A DNA stretch of 13,718 nucleotides. Source: JAOABV01 sp964473505. Lineage in GTDB: Bacteria; Hydrothermota; Tepidihabitantia; Tepidihabitantales; CAIPLT01. The notes below the pieces were generated by a model, which saw only the letters and a program-made list of their open reading frames with translations, had not been told where the DNA came from and made no database searches. Positions 7,026 to 13,655 of the stretch are shown here, piece after piece. The position numbers and the translations under genes were made by a program. Numbering within the stretch: position 1 is the stretch's first letter; each line of letters opens with the position of its first letter. The stretch spans positions 1 to 13,718 of the forward strand of contig CAYYPG010000056.1 in assembly GCA_964473505.1 (NCBI GenBank). Reading direction: 5' to 3'.

Positions 7026-7105
7026 TACTATCAAAAAGATGCTAAGGAAGAAAAGTATGGATTCAGTTTAATGCTATAAAAAATATCGTTTAAGATACCG
7101 AAGTC

Positions 7106-7134
7106 TTGTACTTGACTTTTAGTGTCAATATAAT
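7106..7134 (+). promoter_or_regulatory. Promoter-like sequence before trmI
   Basis: A perfect TATAAT (7129-7134) lies 11 bases before the trmI ATG. TTGTAC (7106-7111) is 17 bases upstream of it; the better -35 match, TTGACT (7112-7117), is only 11 bases away. If this -10 is used, transcription would start about 4-5 bases before the ATG, giving a nearly leaderless message. No Shine-Dalgarno sequence is present, which agrees with that but does not prove it. Confidence 0.4.
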
Positions 7135-7145
7135 AGAATAGTAAA

Positions 7146-7937
7146 ATGTTAAAAATTGGCGATTTGGTTTTGTTTTATCATAATGAACGGGCAAAATATT
7201 TGATTTCAGTTCAAGAAAGAGGATATTTTTCTACGCATAAGGGAAATATTGATTTTACTGAAGTTCTGCAAAAGAGTTTTGGCGATGTAATTTATACTCA
7301 TTTAGGCATACCGTTCTTTATCTTAAGACCTACTTTAGCCGATTTATCGATGAAAGTGAGAAGAACTACAACGATCGTCTATCCCAAAGATGCTGGTCTG
7401 ATGATACTTAAAAGTTTTGTTTATCCCGGTGCACAAGTAATTGAAACTGGAACTGGTAGTGGCGCTTTGACTGCAATTCTTGCAACTTATGTGCAACCGA
7501 ATGGTAAGGTTTATTCCTATGAAGTACGAAAAGATTTTTCGGATAATGCTAAAGAAAATTTGAAACGATTAGGTTTAGATAGATATGTAGAGTTTTATGT
7601 TCGGGATGTGGAACAACAAAAATTTGACCAAAAAGAAGTTGATGCGGTTTTTGTTGACCTGCCTGAACCATGGATTGCTATTAAACCCGCGTATGAGGCT
7701 TTAAAAGGCGGACATTCGTTTTGTTCAATAAGTCCTAATACTGAACAAATTAAAAAGACAAAAGCAGTGTTAGAATTAGAAGGTTTTGTCCGAATCAAAG
7801 TGGTGGAGATTTTAGAACGAGAATTACTTGTTCGCATAACCGGCACAAGACCAGCCGAACGAATGATTTCACATACCGCTTATCTGGTATTTGCTCAGAA
7901 AGGACAAAAAACAGAATGTTTAATCAAAAATTACTAA
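7146..7937 (+). CDS. trmI: tRNA (adenine-58-N1)-methyltransferase, TrmI family
   Basis: This is a class I SAM-dependent methyltransferase of 263 residues. It fits the TrmI family, which makes m1A58 (m1A57 as well in archaea) in the T-loop of tRNAs as a homotetramer. The small N-terminal beta domain ends in GIPFFILRPTLADL (54-67), followed by the family motif RRTTTIVYPKDAG (72-84). The SAM site is ETGTGSGALT (100-109), with the acidic SYEVR (124-128) after strand two. The catalytic-region motif DLPEPW (171-176) is intact, and HTAYLVFAQK closes the fold. Length is normal. The ATG at 7146 gives the standard start. It is the first of five + strand genes; the transporter binding protein begins within about 12 bases of its stop. 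Confidence 0.93.
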   Translation: MLKIGDLVLFYHNERAKYLISVQERGYFSTHKGNIDFTEVLQKSFGDVIYTHLGIPFFILRPTLADLSMKVRRTTTIVYPKDAGLMILKSFVYPGAQVIETGTGSGALTAILATYVQPNGKVYSYEVRKDFSDNAKENLKRLGLDRYVEFYVRDVEQQKFDQKEVDAVFVDLPEPWIAIKPAYEALKGGHSFCSISPNTEQIKKTKAVLELEGFVRIKVVEILERELLVRITGTRPAERMISHTAYLVFAQKGQKTECLIKNY

Positions 7938-7948
7938 TAAAAGGACGG

Positions 7949-8845
7949 ATGGCGAAATTCAAATATCGAAATTTTCATTCTAAAAATTTATTTGACCTTA
8001 ATAATTTGCTATTCGTTATCATAGTGATAATATTTTCTTCTAATTTTTCATGTTCAAAACCACAACAAGTGACATCATCCAAACGAGTTGTTTCCTTAGT
8101 TCCCAGTGTTACGGAAATAATCTATGCGTTAGGGCGTGAGAGTCTTTTGGTTGGTAATACTATCTATTGTGATTATCCTGAATCTGCCCAAAAGATTTAT
8201 AAGGTTGGAGATTTTTCCAACCCTTCTTTAGAAAAAATTCTCAAAAGAAAACCGACTTTGGTATTTGCTACTTTACCGGAACAAAAAACTATTATTGAAC
8301 AACTAAAAAAATATAATGTGGCAGTTTTTTGTAGTCGACCAAAGTCAGTTGATAATTTACTTAAGGAAATAATTGCCATCGGTAAATTAATCGATGCGGA
8401 GGCTCAAAGTAATATTTTAGTTTCTGCACTTAAGGAACGATTGATTGCAATTGCTAATAAGAATAATATTATCGATTCGCCTAAAATTTATATTGAGATT
8501 GCTGGAACGCCGATAATGACCGTAGGTAATCTTTCATATATTAATGATTTAGTGCAGTATGCCGGCGCGATTAATGTTTTTGCGGATGTTTCCAGAGAAT
8601 ATTTTGTAACTAATAGTGAAGAATTAATCAAAAGAAATCCTGATATTATATTGATATTACATCCCGCAGTATCTAAGTCGCAAGTCAAAAAGAGAATTGG
8701 ATGGTCACAAATTACAGCTGTTAAAAAGGGACGTATCTTTACTGAATTAAATCCGGATTATTTTTTTCGTCCTGGACCAAGATTTATATTGGCGGTCGAG
8801 GAATTAGCCAAAATTGTTTATACAACTTCAAAAAAGAAAAAATAA
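7949..8845 (+). CDS. BtuF/FecB-type substrate-binding lipoprotein of an ABC importer
   Basis: This is the periplasmic-binding component (Peripla_BP_2, helical-backbone metal receptor type). A basic N-terminus and a hydrophobic stretch LLFVIIVIIF precede NFSCSKP; the cysteine is a plausible lipid anchor, though the lipobox is atypical. The mature domain begins KRVVSLVPSVTEIIYALG, then GNTIYCDYP, KVGDFSNPSLEKIL, and ends with FRPGPRFILAVEELAKIVY, all typical of BtuF-like proteins. I prefer the ATG at 7949 because AAAGGA lies just before it and it follows the trmI stop by 11 bases. An ATG at 7916 in the same frame would overlap trmI and add 11 residues. The IYCDYP and NPSLE motifs lean towards cobalamin, but an iron chelate is possible. 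Confidence 0.88.
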   Translation: MAKFKYRNFHSKNLFDLNNLLFVIIVIIFSSNFSCSKPQQVTSSKRVVSLVPSVTEIIYALGRESLLVGNTIYCDYPESAQKIYKVGDFSNPSLEKILKRKPTLVFATLPEQKTIIEQLKKYNVAVFCSRPKSVDNLLKEIIAIGKLIDAEAQSNILVSALKERLIAIANKNNIIDSPKIYIEIAGTPIMTVGNLSYINDLVQYAGAINVFADVSREYFVTNSEELIKRNPDIILILHPAVSKSQVKKRIGWSQITAVKKGRIFTELNPDYFFRPGPRFILAVEELAKIVYTTSKKKK

Positions 8846-8966
8846 ACGTGTGTAAATAATATATATTTCGAAGTATAAAAATATGAAAATATGTAATGGG
8901 GAATAAATTTTTGCCCAAAAGTTACAACCAGAAAATCACTCATTGGCTCGATGTATTCCCAAGCAA

Positions 8967-8987
8967 GTTAGATGTTATGCATCTAAC
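8967..8987. repeat. Hairpin in the spacer before the permease gene
   Basis: GTTAGATG and CATCTAAC form a perfect 8-bp stem with the loop TTATG, about 34 bases before the preferred permease start at 9021. No T-run follows, so an intrinsic terminator is unlikely. It could stabilise or process the message between the binding-protein and permease genes. I looked for the cobalamin riboswitch core here and did not find it. Confidence 0.45.
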
Positions 8988-9020
8988 CAAACTCTTGAAT
9001 ACTTCTTCTCTGGTCGAAAA

Positions 9021-9962
9021 GTGAAAAAATCTTTTTCTTTAGTTTTGTTTATAATTTTACTTATTGTGGCGATGATTCTTTCTTTTGGCTTAGGAGCAAC
9101 AGGATTTTCGTTATCGGATTTAAGGATACCTTTAGAGATTCGTTTGCCTCGAATTATCTTAGGGATATTTGCCGGCGGAATTTTAGCGTTTGTTGGTGCA
9201 TCTTTACAAGGACTTTTACAAAATCCATTGGTTGACCCATATACTTTGGGTATTGCCAGTGGTGCAAGTTTTGGAGCAATGATTGGATTGATTCTTGGTA
9301 GATTCGGTGTCTTTGCAATGCCGATTTTATCATTTCTTGGTTCGGTAGTAACAATTTTGGTTGTCTATGAGTTAGCCAAGGTTAAAGGCAAAATTACCAA
9401 AATAAGCCTGGTTTTGGCGGGTGTGATTATGAGCTTTTTATTTTCTGGTTTGGTTATGTTATTTATGGTGCTTTCCCGAAAACCGCTAACAGAAATTATT
9501 TATCTTTTAATGGGACGATTGAGTATTGTTTTTACTACTGAGATGCTAATATTATTTATTGTGGTCTTCATTATATCATTGCCCGTAATTTTTTATCTTT
9601 ATAGTAAATGGCGGTCGTTAAATATCTTATCAATGAATGAAGAAGTTGCAGAAAGTTTAGGAATTGATACGCAAAGACTGACTAAAAATATTTTTCTGGC
9701 TTCATCGTTTCTGATTGCGGTTGTCGTTTCATTTACGGGCGCAATCAGTTTTATTGGTCTTTGTGTGCCCCATATTGTTCGATTAATTTATGGACCAGAC
9801 CATTATAAAGTCCTACCTTTGTCATTTCTTTTAGGTGCAACCCTTTTATTATTCACAGATTTAGTTGCTCGAAGTATTGCACCCATTGAGTTACCATTAT
9901 CAGTTATTACGGCATTATTCGGCGTGCCATTTTTTATTTATCTTCTAAAAAAGAAATTATAG
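9021..9962 (+). CDS. BtuC/FecCD-type ABC importer permease
   Basis: This is the polytopic inner-membrane subunit of a type II (BtuCD-like) ABC importer, about 313 residues from the GTG at 9021. The conserved LQGLLQNPLVDPYTLGIASGAS (split over about residues 71-92) is diagnostic. FTGAISFIGLCVPHIVRL (about 238-255) contains the cytoplasmic coupling region that contacts the ATPase. About ten hydrophobic segments are visible. The frame extends back to a TTG at 8943, but those 26 residues (with ARCIPKQVRC) look like non-coding spacer, and VKKSFSLVLFIILL is the usual N-terminus. It lies between the binding-protein and ATPase genes. Substrate is as for the binding protein: cobalamin or a ferric chelate. 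Confidence 0.92.
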   Translation: MKKSFSLVLFIILLIVAMILSFGLGATGFSLSDLRIPLEIRLPRIILGIFAGGILAFVGASLQGLLQNPLVDPYTLGIASGASFGAMIGLILGRFGVFAMPILSFLGSVVTILVVYELAKVKGKITKISLVLAGVIMSFLFSGLVMLFMVLSRKPLTEIIYLLMGRLSIVFTTEMLILFIVVFIISLPVIFYLYSKWRSLNILSMNEEVAESLGIDTQRLTKNIFLASSFLIAVVVSFTGAISFIGLCVPHIVRLIYGPDHYKVLPLSFLLGATLLLFTDLVARSIAPIELPLSVITALFGVPFFIYLLKKKL

Positions 9963-10060
9963 ACTATGTTTTTATTATAACCGCCGATGTTGATTTTTGA
10001 TGTTATGCTGCTTGTTTGGCGGATAATCCTTGTTTGTTAAAGAAATTATAGTGTATGTTT
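9950..10060 (+). repeat. 22-bp direct repeat bracketing the permease-ATPase spacer
   Basis: AAAGAAATTATAGACTATGTTT (9950-9971, read in two parts: AAAGAAATTATAG, then ACTATGTTT) recurs at 10039-10060 with only AC changed to TG. Copy 1 spans the permease stop; copy 2 spans the ATPase start (ATG at 10055). Collapsing the 89 bp would put the ATPase ATG three bases after the permease stop, a normal operon spacing. The intervening DNA carries CCGCC (9981-9985) and GGCGG (10018-10022) with flanking TTAT/ATAA, so it can fold as a stem-loop. It looks like a small insertion or duplication. Confidence 0.75.
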
Positions 10061-10828
10061 GCAATTGAACTAGAAAATATCAGATTTCGCTATGAGCAAA
10101 ATGAAGTTCTCACCAACATTTCTGTAAATATAAATTCCGGTGAAATTTTGGGAATTATTGGACCAAACGGCGCAGGTAAAACAACACTATTAAAATTGAT
10201 TGCCGGTTTACTAAAGCCAAATTCAGGGACAATTAAAATTTTTGGTGAACGTTTAGACGCTTTATCATTAAATAAACGGGCTACATTATTAAGTTATGTA
10301 CCCCAAGAAAACTTTTTTTATTTTGACTTTTCCGTACTAGATATTGTCCTAATGGGCCGTCATCCTTATCTTAAATCCATGGAGCGACCAAAAAAGAGTG
10401 ATATTGAAAAGGCATTTGAAGCCCTGAAATTTACTGATGCAATAGAATTAAAAGACCGAAATATTATGGAAATTTCATCAGGCGAACGACAACGAGTCGT
10501 TTTGGCTCGGGCATTAGCCTCAGACCCCAAAATTCTTCTTTTAGATGAACCCACATCTTATTTGGATATTACTCATCAAATTGATATTATCAAAATCCTA
10601 AAAAAACTTAATCAACAAGGATTGACAATTATCTTTTTATCTCATGACATAAATCTTACAAATCTGGTTTGTAATCGCATATTACTTCTCCATCACGGTA
10701 AAATTGTGGCTTGTGATGAACCATCAAAAGTAATGGTTAGCGAACTGATTCAAAAAGTTTATGGCATTTCGCCCTATGTTATTGAACATCCAAAATCTAA
10801 GACGCCGCAAATCATTTTTCCTATCTAA
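10055..10828 (+). CDS. BtuD/FecE-type ABC importer ATPase
   Basis: This is the nucleotide-binding subunit that powers the neighbouring permease. All catalytic parts are seen: Walker A GPNGAGKTT (36-44); Q-loop Gln84 in YVPQENF; signature SSGERQ (141-146, with Ser-Ser in place of the commoner Ser-Gly, a frequent variant in this family); Walker B ILLLDEP (160-166) with D-loop SYLD; and switch His197 in IFLSHD. MGRHPYL (100-106) is typical of the iron-siderophore/cobalamin class. At 257 residues the length is standard. The ATG sits in copy 2 of a 22-bp direct repeat, and no Shine-Dalgarno sequence is visible. The methyltransferase gene follows after 12 bases. Confidence 0.95.
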   Translation: MFAIELENIRFRYEQNEVLTNISVNINSGEILGIIGPNGAGKTTLLKLIAGLLKPNSGTIKIFGERLDALSLNKRATLLSYVPQENFFYFDFSVLDIVLMGRHPYLKSMERPKKSDIEKAFEALKFTDAIELKDRNIMEISSGERQRVVLARALASDPKILLLDEPTSYLDITHQIDIIKILKKLNQQGLTIIFLSHDINLTNLVCNRILLLHHGKIVACDEPSKVMVSELIQKVYGISPYVIEHPKSKTPQIIFPI

Positions 10829-10840
10829 GTCGCATATATA

Positions 10841-11371
10841 ATGAGCAGTTTTCTCTATCGGTATCGCGGGATTATTGGTCTTATTGCATTCTGGTTCGTG
10901 TATCTTTGTGCGACTCCTGAAAACAAAGCAATTTTTTTATCACTTCCTTTAGTTTTGTTAGGCTTAACAATAAGAGTGTGGGCAATTGGATATATTGGTA
11001 AACATTCTCGTACAAAAGAAATTTATGCACCGATGCTTATTACCTCTGGTCCGTATCGTTATATTAAACATCCTTTATATTTAGGAAATTTTTTTCTGGT
11101 TATGGGAGTTTTGCTCGCATTATCAGCAACTTTTATAATTTCGGTAATTGTTTTATTTCTCTTCTTGATAGAATATTTGCTTTTTATTCATGCCGAAGAA
11201 AAATATTTGAAGGTTAAATTCAGTAAAGAAAATCAGACGCAAAATTGTGCGAGATTTAATTCGGCACAAGGATTTAATTGGCAAAATGTGTTAATGGAAA
11301 TCAATACGATTACAATAATTATCGTAATCTACGGACTTATTATACTAAAGATCTATTTGAGGTCATCTTGA
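10841..11371 (+). CDS. Isoprenylcysteine carboxylmethyltransferase-family membrane protein
   Basis: This is a 176-residue integral membrane protein of the ICMT/PEMT-like family, SAM-dependent methyltransferases buried in the membrane. Hydrophobic segments lie at about 10-24, 31-51, 80-96, 98-117 and 155-172. The family motif LITSGPYRYIKHPLYLGN (66-83) is complete, and the downstream acidic pair EE (119-120) is present. The usual F-G-x-x-Y-x-x-Y after it is altered to FSKENQTQN, so a substrate- or SAM-side residue may be lost or shifted. Bacterial relatives methylate lipids or unknown small molecules, and the substrate here is not deducible. It is the last gene of the + strand cluster, 12 bases after the ATPase gene. 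A role linked to the importer is only an inference from position. Confidence 0.8.
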   Translation: MSSFLYRYRGIIGLIAFWFVYLCATPENKAIFLSLPLVLLGLTIRVWAIGYIGKHSRTKEIYAPMLITSGPYRYIKHPLYLGNFFLVMGVLLALSATFIISVIVLFLFLIEYLLFIHAEEKYLKVKFSKENQTQNCARFNSAQGFNWQNVLMEINTITIIIVIYGLIILKIYLRSS

Positions 11372-11656
11372 TAAACACAAGAATTATTAATCAATCAAAA
11401 TGATAAAAAATACTAATTGGTAGCAAGTTAGCGTTACTTTTTAAGCTTAGTTGTTATACCACACTATATGATGTATAGGAGAAAGATATTTTTAAACTTT
11501 TTGCAAAAGGATTGGTAGTTGTAGCAAAATAAATAGCCAAAATATTTTTGAGAAATTAAATACAATTACCGAATGAAAAGTAATTGAAATCTGATCTAAT
11601 CTAAATTTTTGTCTATCGTTTAATTGTGTTGATTATGGCGAGAAATTTGAAAAAAT

Positions 11657-11681
11657 AATTAATAACGAATTAATTTTTTTT
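11657..11681. terminator. Possible bidirectional terminator between convergent genes
   Basis: AATTAAT and ATTAATT form a 7-bp stem around AACGA. It is followed by a T-run on the + strand (to 11681) and, read on the - strand, by ATTTTTTC. It lies between the convergent + strand operon and hutU and overlaps the hutU stop codon (11670-11672). The stem has no G-C pairs, so it would be weak. Confidence 0.35.
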
Positions 11682-13313
11682 CATCGGAATTTTTATGTGG
11701 TATTGCTCTGCAGTTTTAATGGCTAATTCATAGCCAGCATCCGCATGACGGCAAACCCCAATACCTGGGTCATTCGTTAAAACGCGCTCTAACCTTTCGT
11801 CCATTTCTTTACTGCCATCGCAGACAATTACTTGACCTGCGTGAATTGAGTATCCGATGCCAACGCCGCCGCCATGATGAACTGAAACCCAAGAAGCACC
11901 TGATGCTACATTTAACATCGCATTTAAGATTGGCCAGTCAGCAATTGCATCAGAGCCATCGAGCATCTTTTCGGTTTCGCGGTTGGGCGATGCGACTGAA
12001 CCGGTATCAAGATGGTCGCGGCCAATGACAATAGGGGCTGAGATTTTACCTTCTCGGACTAATTGGTTTATTGCCAAACCCATTTTATCACGTTCACCAT
12101 AACCAAGCCAGCAAATTCGAGCGGGTAATCCTTGGAATGGAATTTTCCCTTGGGCTAAATTAATCCAACGTCTTAGTGATTCATTTTCGGGAAATAGTTC
12201 TAATACTAATTTATCAGTAAGGTAGATATCTTGGTTATCTCCAGACAGTGCTACCCAACGAAAAGGACCTTTGCCTTGGCAGAATAAAGGACGGATATAT
12301 TCCAAAACAAAGCCAGGAATGTTGTAAACATTTTGGACACCTGCCTTTTGGGCTTGTGCACGGATATTATTGCCGTAATCAAAGGCAATTGCGCCTTGGC
12401 GTTGCATTTCTAACATTGCTTCCATTTGCCTTGCCATCGATTCGTATGCCCGTTTGATATATTCTTGCGGATTATTTTTCCGCAATTCTAATGCTTGTTC
12501 TAAACTCATTTTTCCCGGGACATAACCATTCAATTCATCATGAGCTGATGTCTGGTCAGTTAATACATCGGGAATTGTTCCTCGTTTCACTAATTCCGGA
12601 TGGATATCAGAAGCATTACCAACTAATCCTACTGATAAAGGTCTTTTTTCTTTAATTGCATTATTAACCAAGGTTAATGCTTGATCTAAATTAAAGGTCA
12701 TTGTATCACAAAAACCTTGCTTAACTCGACGTTCAATTTTCTTGGGGTCAACCTCAACATCTAAAATTACACCCTCATTCATAGTTACGGCTAAAGGTTG
12801 CGCGCCGCTCATTCCACCCATACCAGCAGTTAGAACCCATCGACCCTTTAGAGTGCCTCCAAAATGTTTACGAGCACATTCGGCAAAAGTTTCGTACGTA
12901 CCTTGGATGATACCCTGAGTTCCGATATAAATCCAAGAACCTGCGGTCATCTGACCATACATAATCAAACCTATTGCTTCTAATTTTCGGAAATAATCCC
13001 ACGTTGCCCAAGCTGGAACTAATAAAGAATTAGCAATTAAAACACGGGGTGCATAAGAAAATGTTTTAAAAATACCAACTGGTTTGCCAGATTGGATTAA
13101 AAGTGTTTCGTCATTTTCTAAACTTTTCAGTGATTCGATGATTGCATGGTAACATTCCCAATTTCGAGCCGCTTTTCCAGCACCACCATAAACAATAAGT
13201 TCTTCTGGTTTTTCTGCAACTTCAGCATCAAGATTATTCATTAACATTCTCATTGCTGCTTCTTGATGCCAGCCTTTGCAAGAAAGTTCTTTTCCTCGTG
13301 ATGCTCTAATCAT
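11670..13313 (-). CDS. hutU: Urocanate hydratase
   Basis: HutU converts urocanate to 4-imidazolone-5-propanoate, the second step of histidine degradation, using tightly bound NAD+ as an electrophile. The 547 residues match the family's usual length of about 550. Conserved parts: RGKELSCKGWHQEAAMRMLM (6-25); NAD-contact YGGAGKAARNW (42-52); TAGMGGMSGAQPLA (162-175); GNASDIHPE (232-240); GLPARICWLGYGER (395-408) with Cys401, equivalent to the conserved Cys410 of the Pseudomonas enzyme; and HHGGGVGIGYS (479-489). The ATG at 13313 gives the expected start, and no Shine-Dalgarno sequence precedes it. No hutH, hutI or hutG lies in the window. The initiator tRNA is 118 bp upstream on the same strand. 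Confidence 0.98.
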   Translation of the reverse strand: MIRASRGKELSCKGWHQEAAMRMLMNNLDAEVAEKPEELIVYGGAGKAARNWECYHAIIESLKSLENDETLLIQSGKPVGIFKTFSYAPRVLIANSLLVPAWATWDYFRKLEAIGLIMYGQMTAGSWIYIGTQGIIQGTYETFAECARKHFGGTLKGRWVLTAGMGGMSGAQPLAVTMNEGVILDVEVDPKKIERRVKQGFCDTMTFNLDQALTLVNNAIKEKRPLSVGLVGNASDIHPELVKRGTIPDVLTDQTSAHDELNGYVPGKMSLEQALELRKNNPQEYIKRAYESMARQMEAMLEMQRQGAIAFDYGNNIRAQAQKAGVQNVYNIPGFVLEYIRPLFCQGKGPFRWVALSGDNQDIYLTDKLVLELFPENESLRRWINLAQGKIPFQGLPARICWLGYGERDKMGLAINQLVREGKISAPIVIGRDHLDTGSVASPNRETEKMLDGSDAIADWPILNAMLNVASGASWVSVHHGGGVGIGYSIHAGQVIVCDGSKEMDERLERVLTNDPGIGVCRHADAGYELAIKTAEQYHIKIPMKKN

Positions 13314-13387
13314 AATCTAAGAAAACTCTGATTTAAAAATATCAAAAGAACATTATTTTTTACTATATTAGTTAAAGATAATAAGAT

Positions 13388-13416
13388 AAATTTAACAGGA
13401 CACGGATATTAAATTT
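13388..13416 (-). repeat. Hairpin between tRNA-fMet and hutU
   Basis: The arms 13388-13397 and 13407-13416 pair over ten positions around a 9-base loop. One pair is a G-U in the - strand RNA but a C-A mismatch on the + strand, so the fold favours the - strand transcript that runs from the tRNA. It begins about 15 bases after the tRNA 3' end. The following bases are T-rich but not a clean T-run, so it may be a weak terminator or a processing signal. Confidence 0.4.
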
Positions 13417-13431
13417 TTTATATTTTTAAAG

Positions 13432-13505
13432 TAGCGGGGGCTGGATTCGAACCAGCGACCTTGAGGTTATGAGCCTCACGAGCTTCCAGGCTGCTCTACC
13501 CCGCA
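13432..13505 (-). tRNA. Initiator tRNA-fMet (CAT)
   Basis: A 74-nt cloverleaf is read on the - strand: acceptor TGCGGGG/CCCCGCT, D-arm GAGC-AGCCTGGAA-GCTC, anticodon arm TGAGG-CTCATAA-CCTCA, short variable loop, T-arm GCTGG-TTCGAAT-CCAGC, and discriminator A. The anticodon is CAT. Initiator identity is shown by the unpaired 1-72 position (T-T), A11-U24 in the D-stem, and the AGCCTGGAAGCTC D-arm. One oddity is that the three pairs next to the anticodon loop read A-G-G/C-C-T, not the universal-looking G-G-G/C-C-C of most initiators. CCA is not encoded. Confidence 0.95.
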
Positions 13506-13514
13506 GTATATTTA

Positions 13515-13542
13515 AGTATAAATAAAAATAGATAAATGTCAA
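13515..13542 (-). promoter_or_regulatory. Sigma70-like promoter of tRNA-fMet
   Basis: On the - strand TTGACA (13542-13537), a 16-base spacer and TATACT (13520-13515) precede the tRNA. The mature 5' end lies 10 bases after the -10 box, so transcription would start within a few bases of it. The -35 is a perfect consensus and the -10 matches five of six bases. hutU may be read through from here. Confidence 0.75.
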
Positions 13543-13548
13543 TTTATT

Positions 13549-13640
13549 TATAAAAAGAACTCTGACAAAGTCAATAATTGGTTCAAAAGGCATGAAATGC
13601 AGAAGCATAATTGTTAGTTTTTTCTCATGGGTCTTGGTGT
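13549..13640 (-). repeat. Dispersed repeat family, copy C
   Basis: This is the near-full-length match, in inverted orientation, to copy A at 1469-1560. On the - strand it reads CACCAAGACCCATGAG, an A-run, CAATTATGCTTCTGCA, TTTCATGCCTTTTGAACCAA, then TTGACTTTGTCAGAGTTC and a T-rich end. Its end lies only about seven bases upstream of the -35 box of the tRNA-fMet promoter. A 60-codon frame crosses the repeat and the tRNA on the - strand; I do not consider it a gene because it runs through the tRNA. Confidence 0.8.
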
Positions 13641-13643
13641 GAC

Positions 13644-13655
13644 GTGCCCGGGCAC
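13644..13655. repeat. GC-only-core 12-bp palindrome
   Basis: GTGCCCGGGCAC is a perfect palindrome, extendable to about 24 bp with one mismatch and two wobble pairs (13638-13661). It adjoins the outer end of repeat copy C and is conspicuous for its GC content in AT-rich DNA. A palindrome of this length is not rare by chance. Confidence 0.4.

Larger units (their letters stand above)
6008..7145. other. Gene desert of about 1.14 kb between Gate B and trmI
   Basis: No frame matches a family I recognise. A 64-codon frame at 6545-6739 (TTG start, ending SEKFD) has mixed composition and no motif; I cannot support it as a gene. The region contains dispersed-repeat copy B, two hairpins, a GC-richer stretch with an open frame and strong stem (6843-7025), and a promoter-like sequence before trmI. 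The segment 6420-6475 (TTATTCTGAGCTTGATTT, then a GATGCC...GCAT dyad) looks like a worn intergenic repeat. Confidence 0.55.

Noticed and set aside
8846..9020. Cobalamin riboswitch before the permease gene
   Set aside because: The conserved B12-box and GCCACTG core were not found; only a simple 8-bp hairpin is present.
8943..9020. N-terminal extension of the permease from the TTG at 8943
   Set aside because: The 26 added residues contain two cysteines and a hairpin-derived sequence unlike any FecCD N-terminus; the GTG at 9021 gives the usual start.
13426..13608. 60-codon - strand frame ending in a tRNA-spanning stretch
   Set aside because: It runs through the complete initiator tRNA and repeat copy C, so coding is unlikely.
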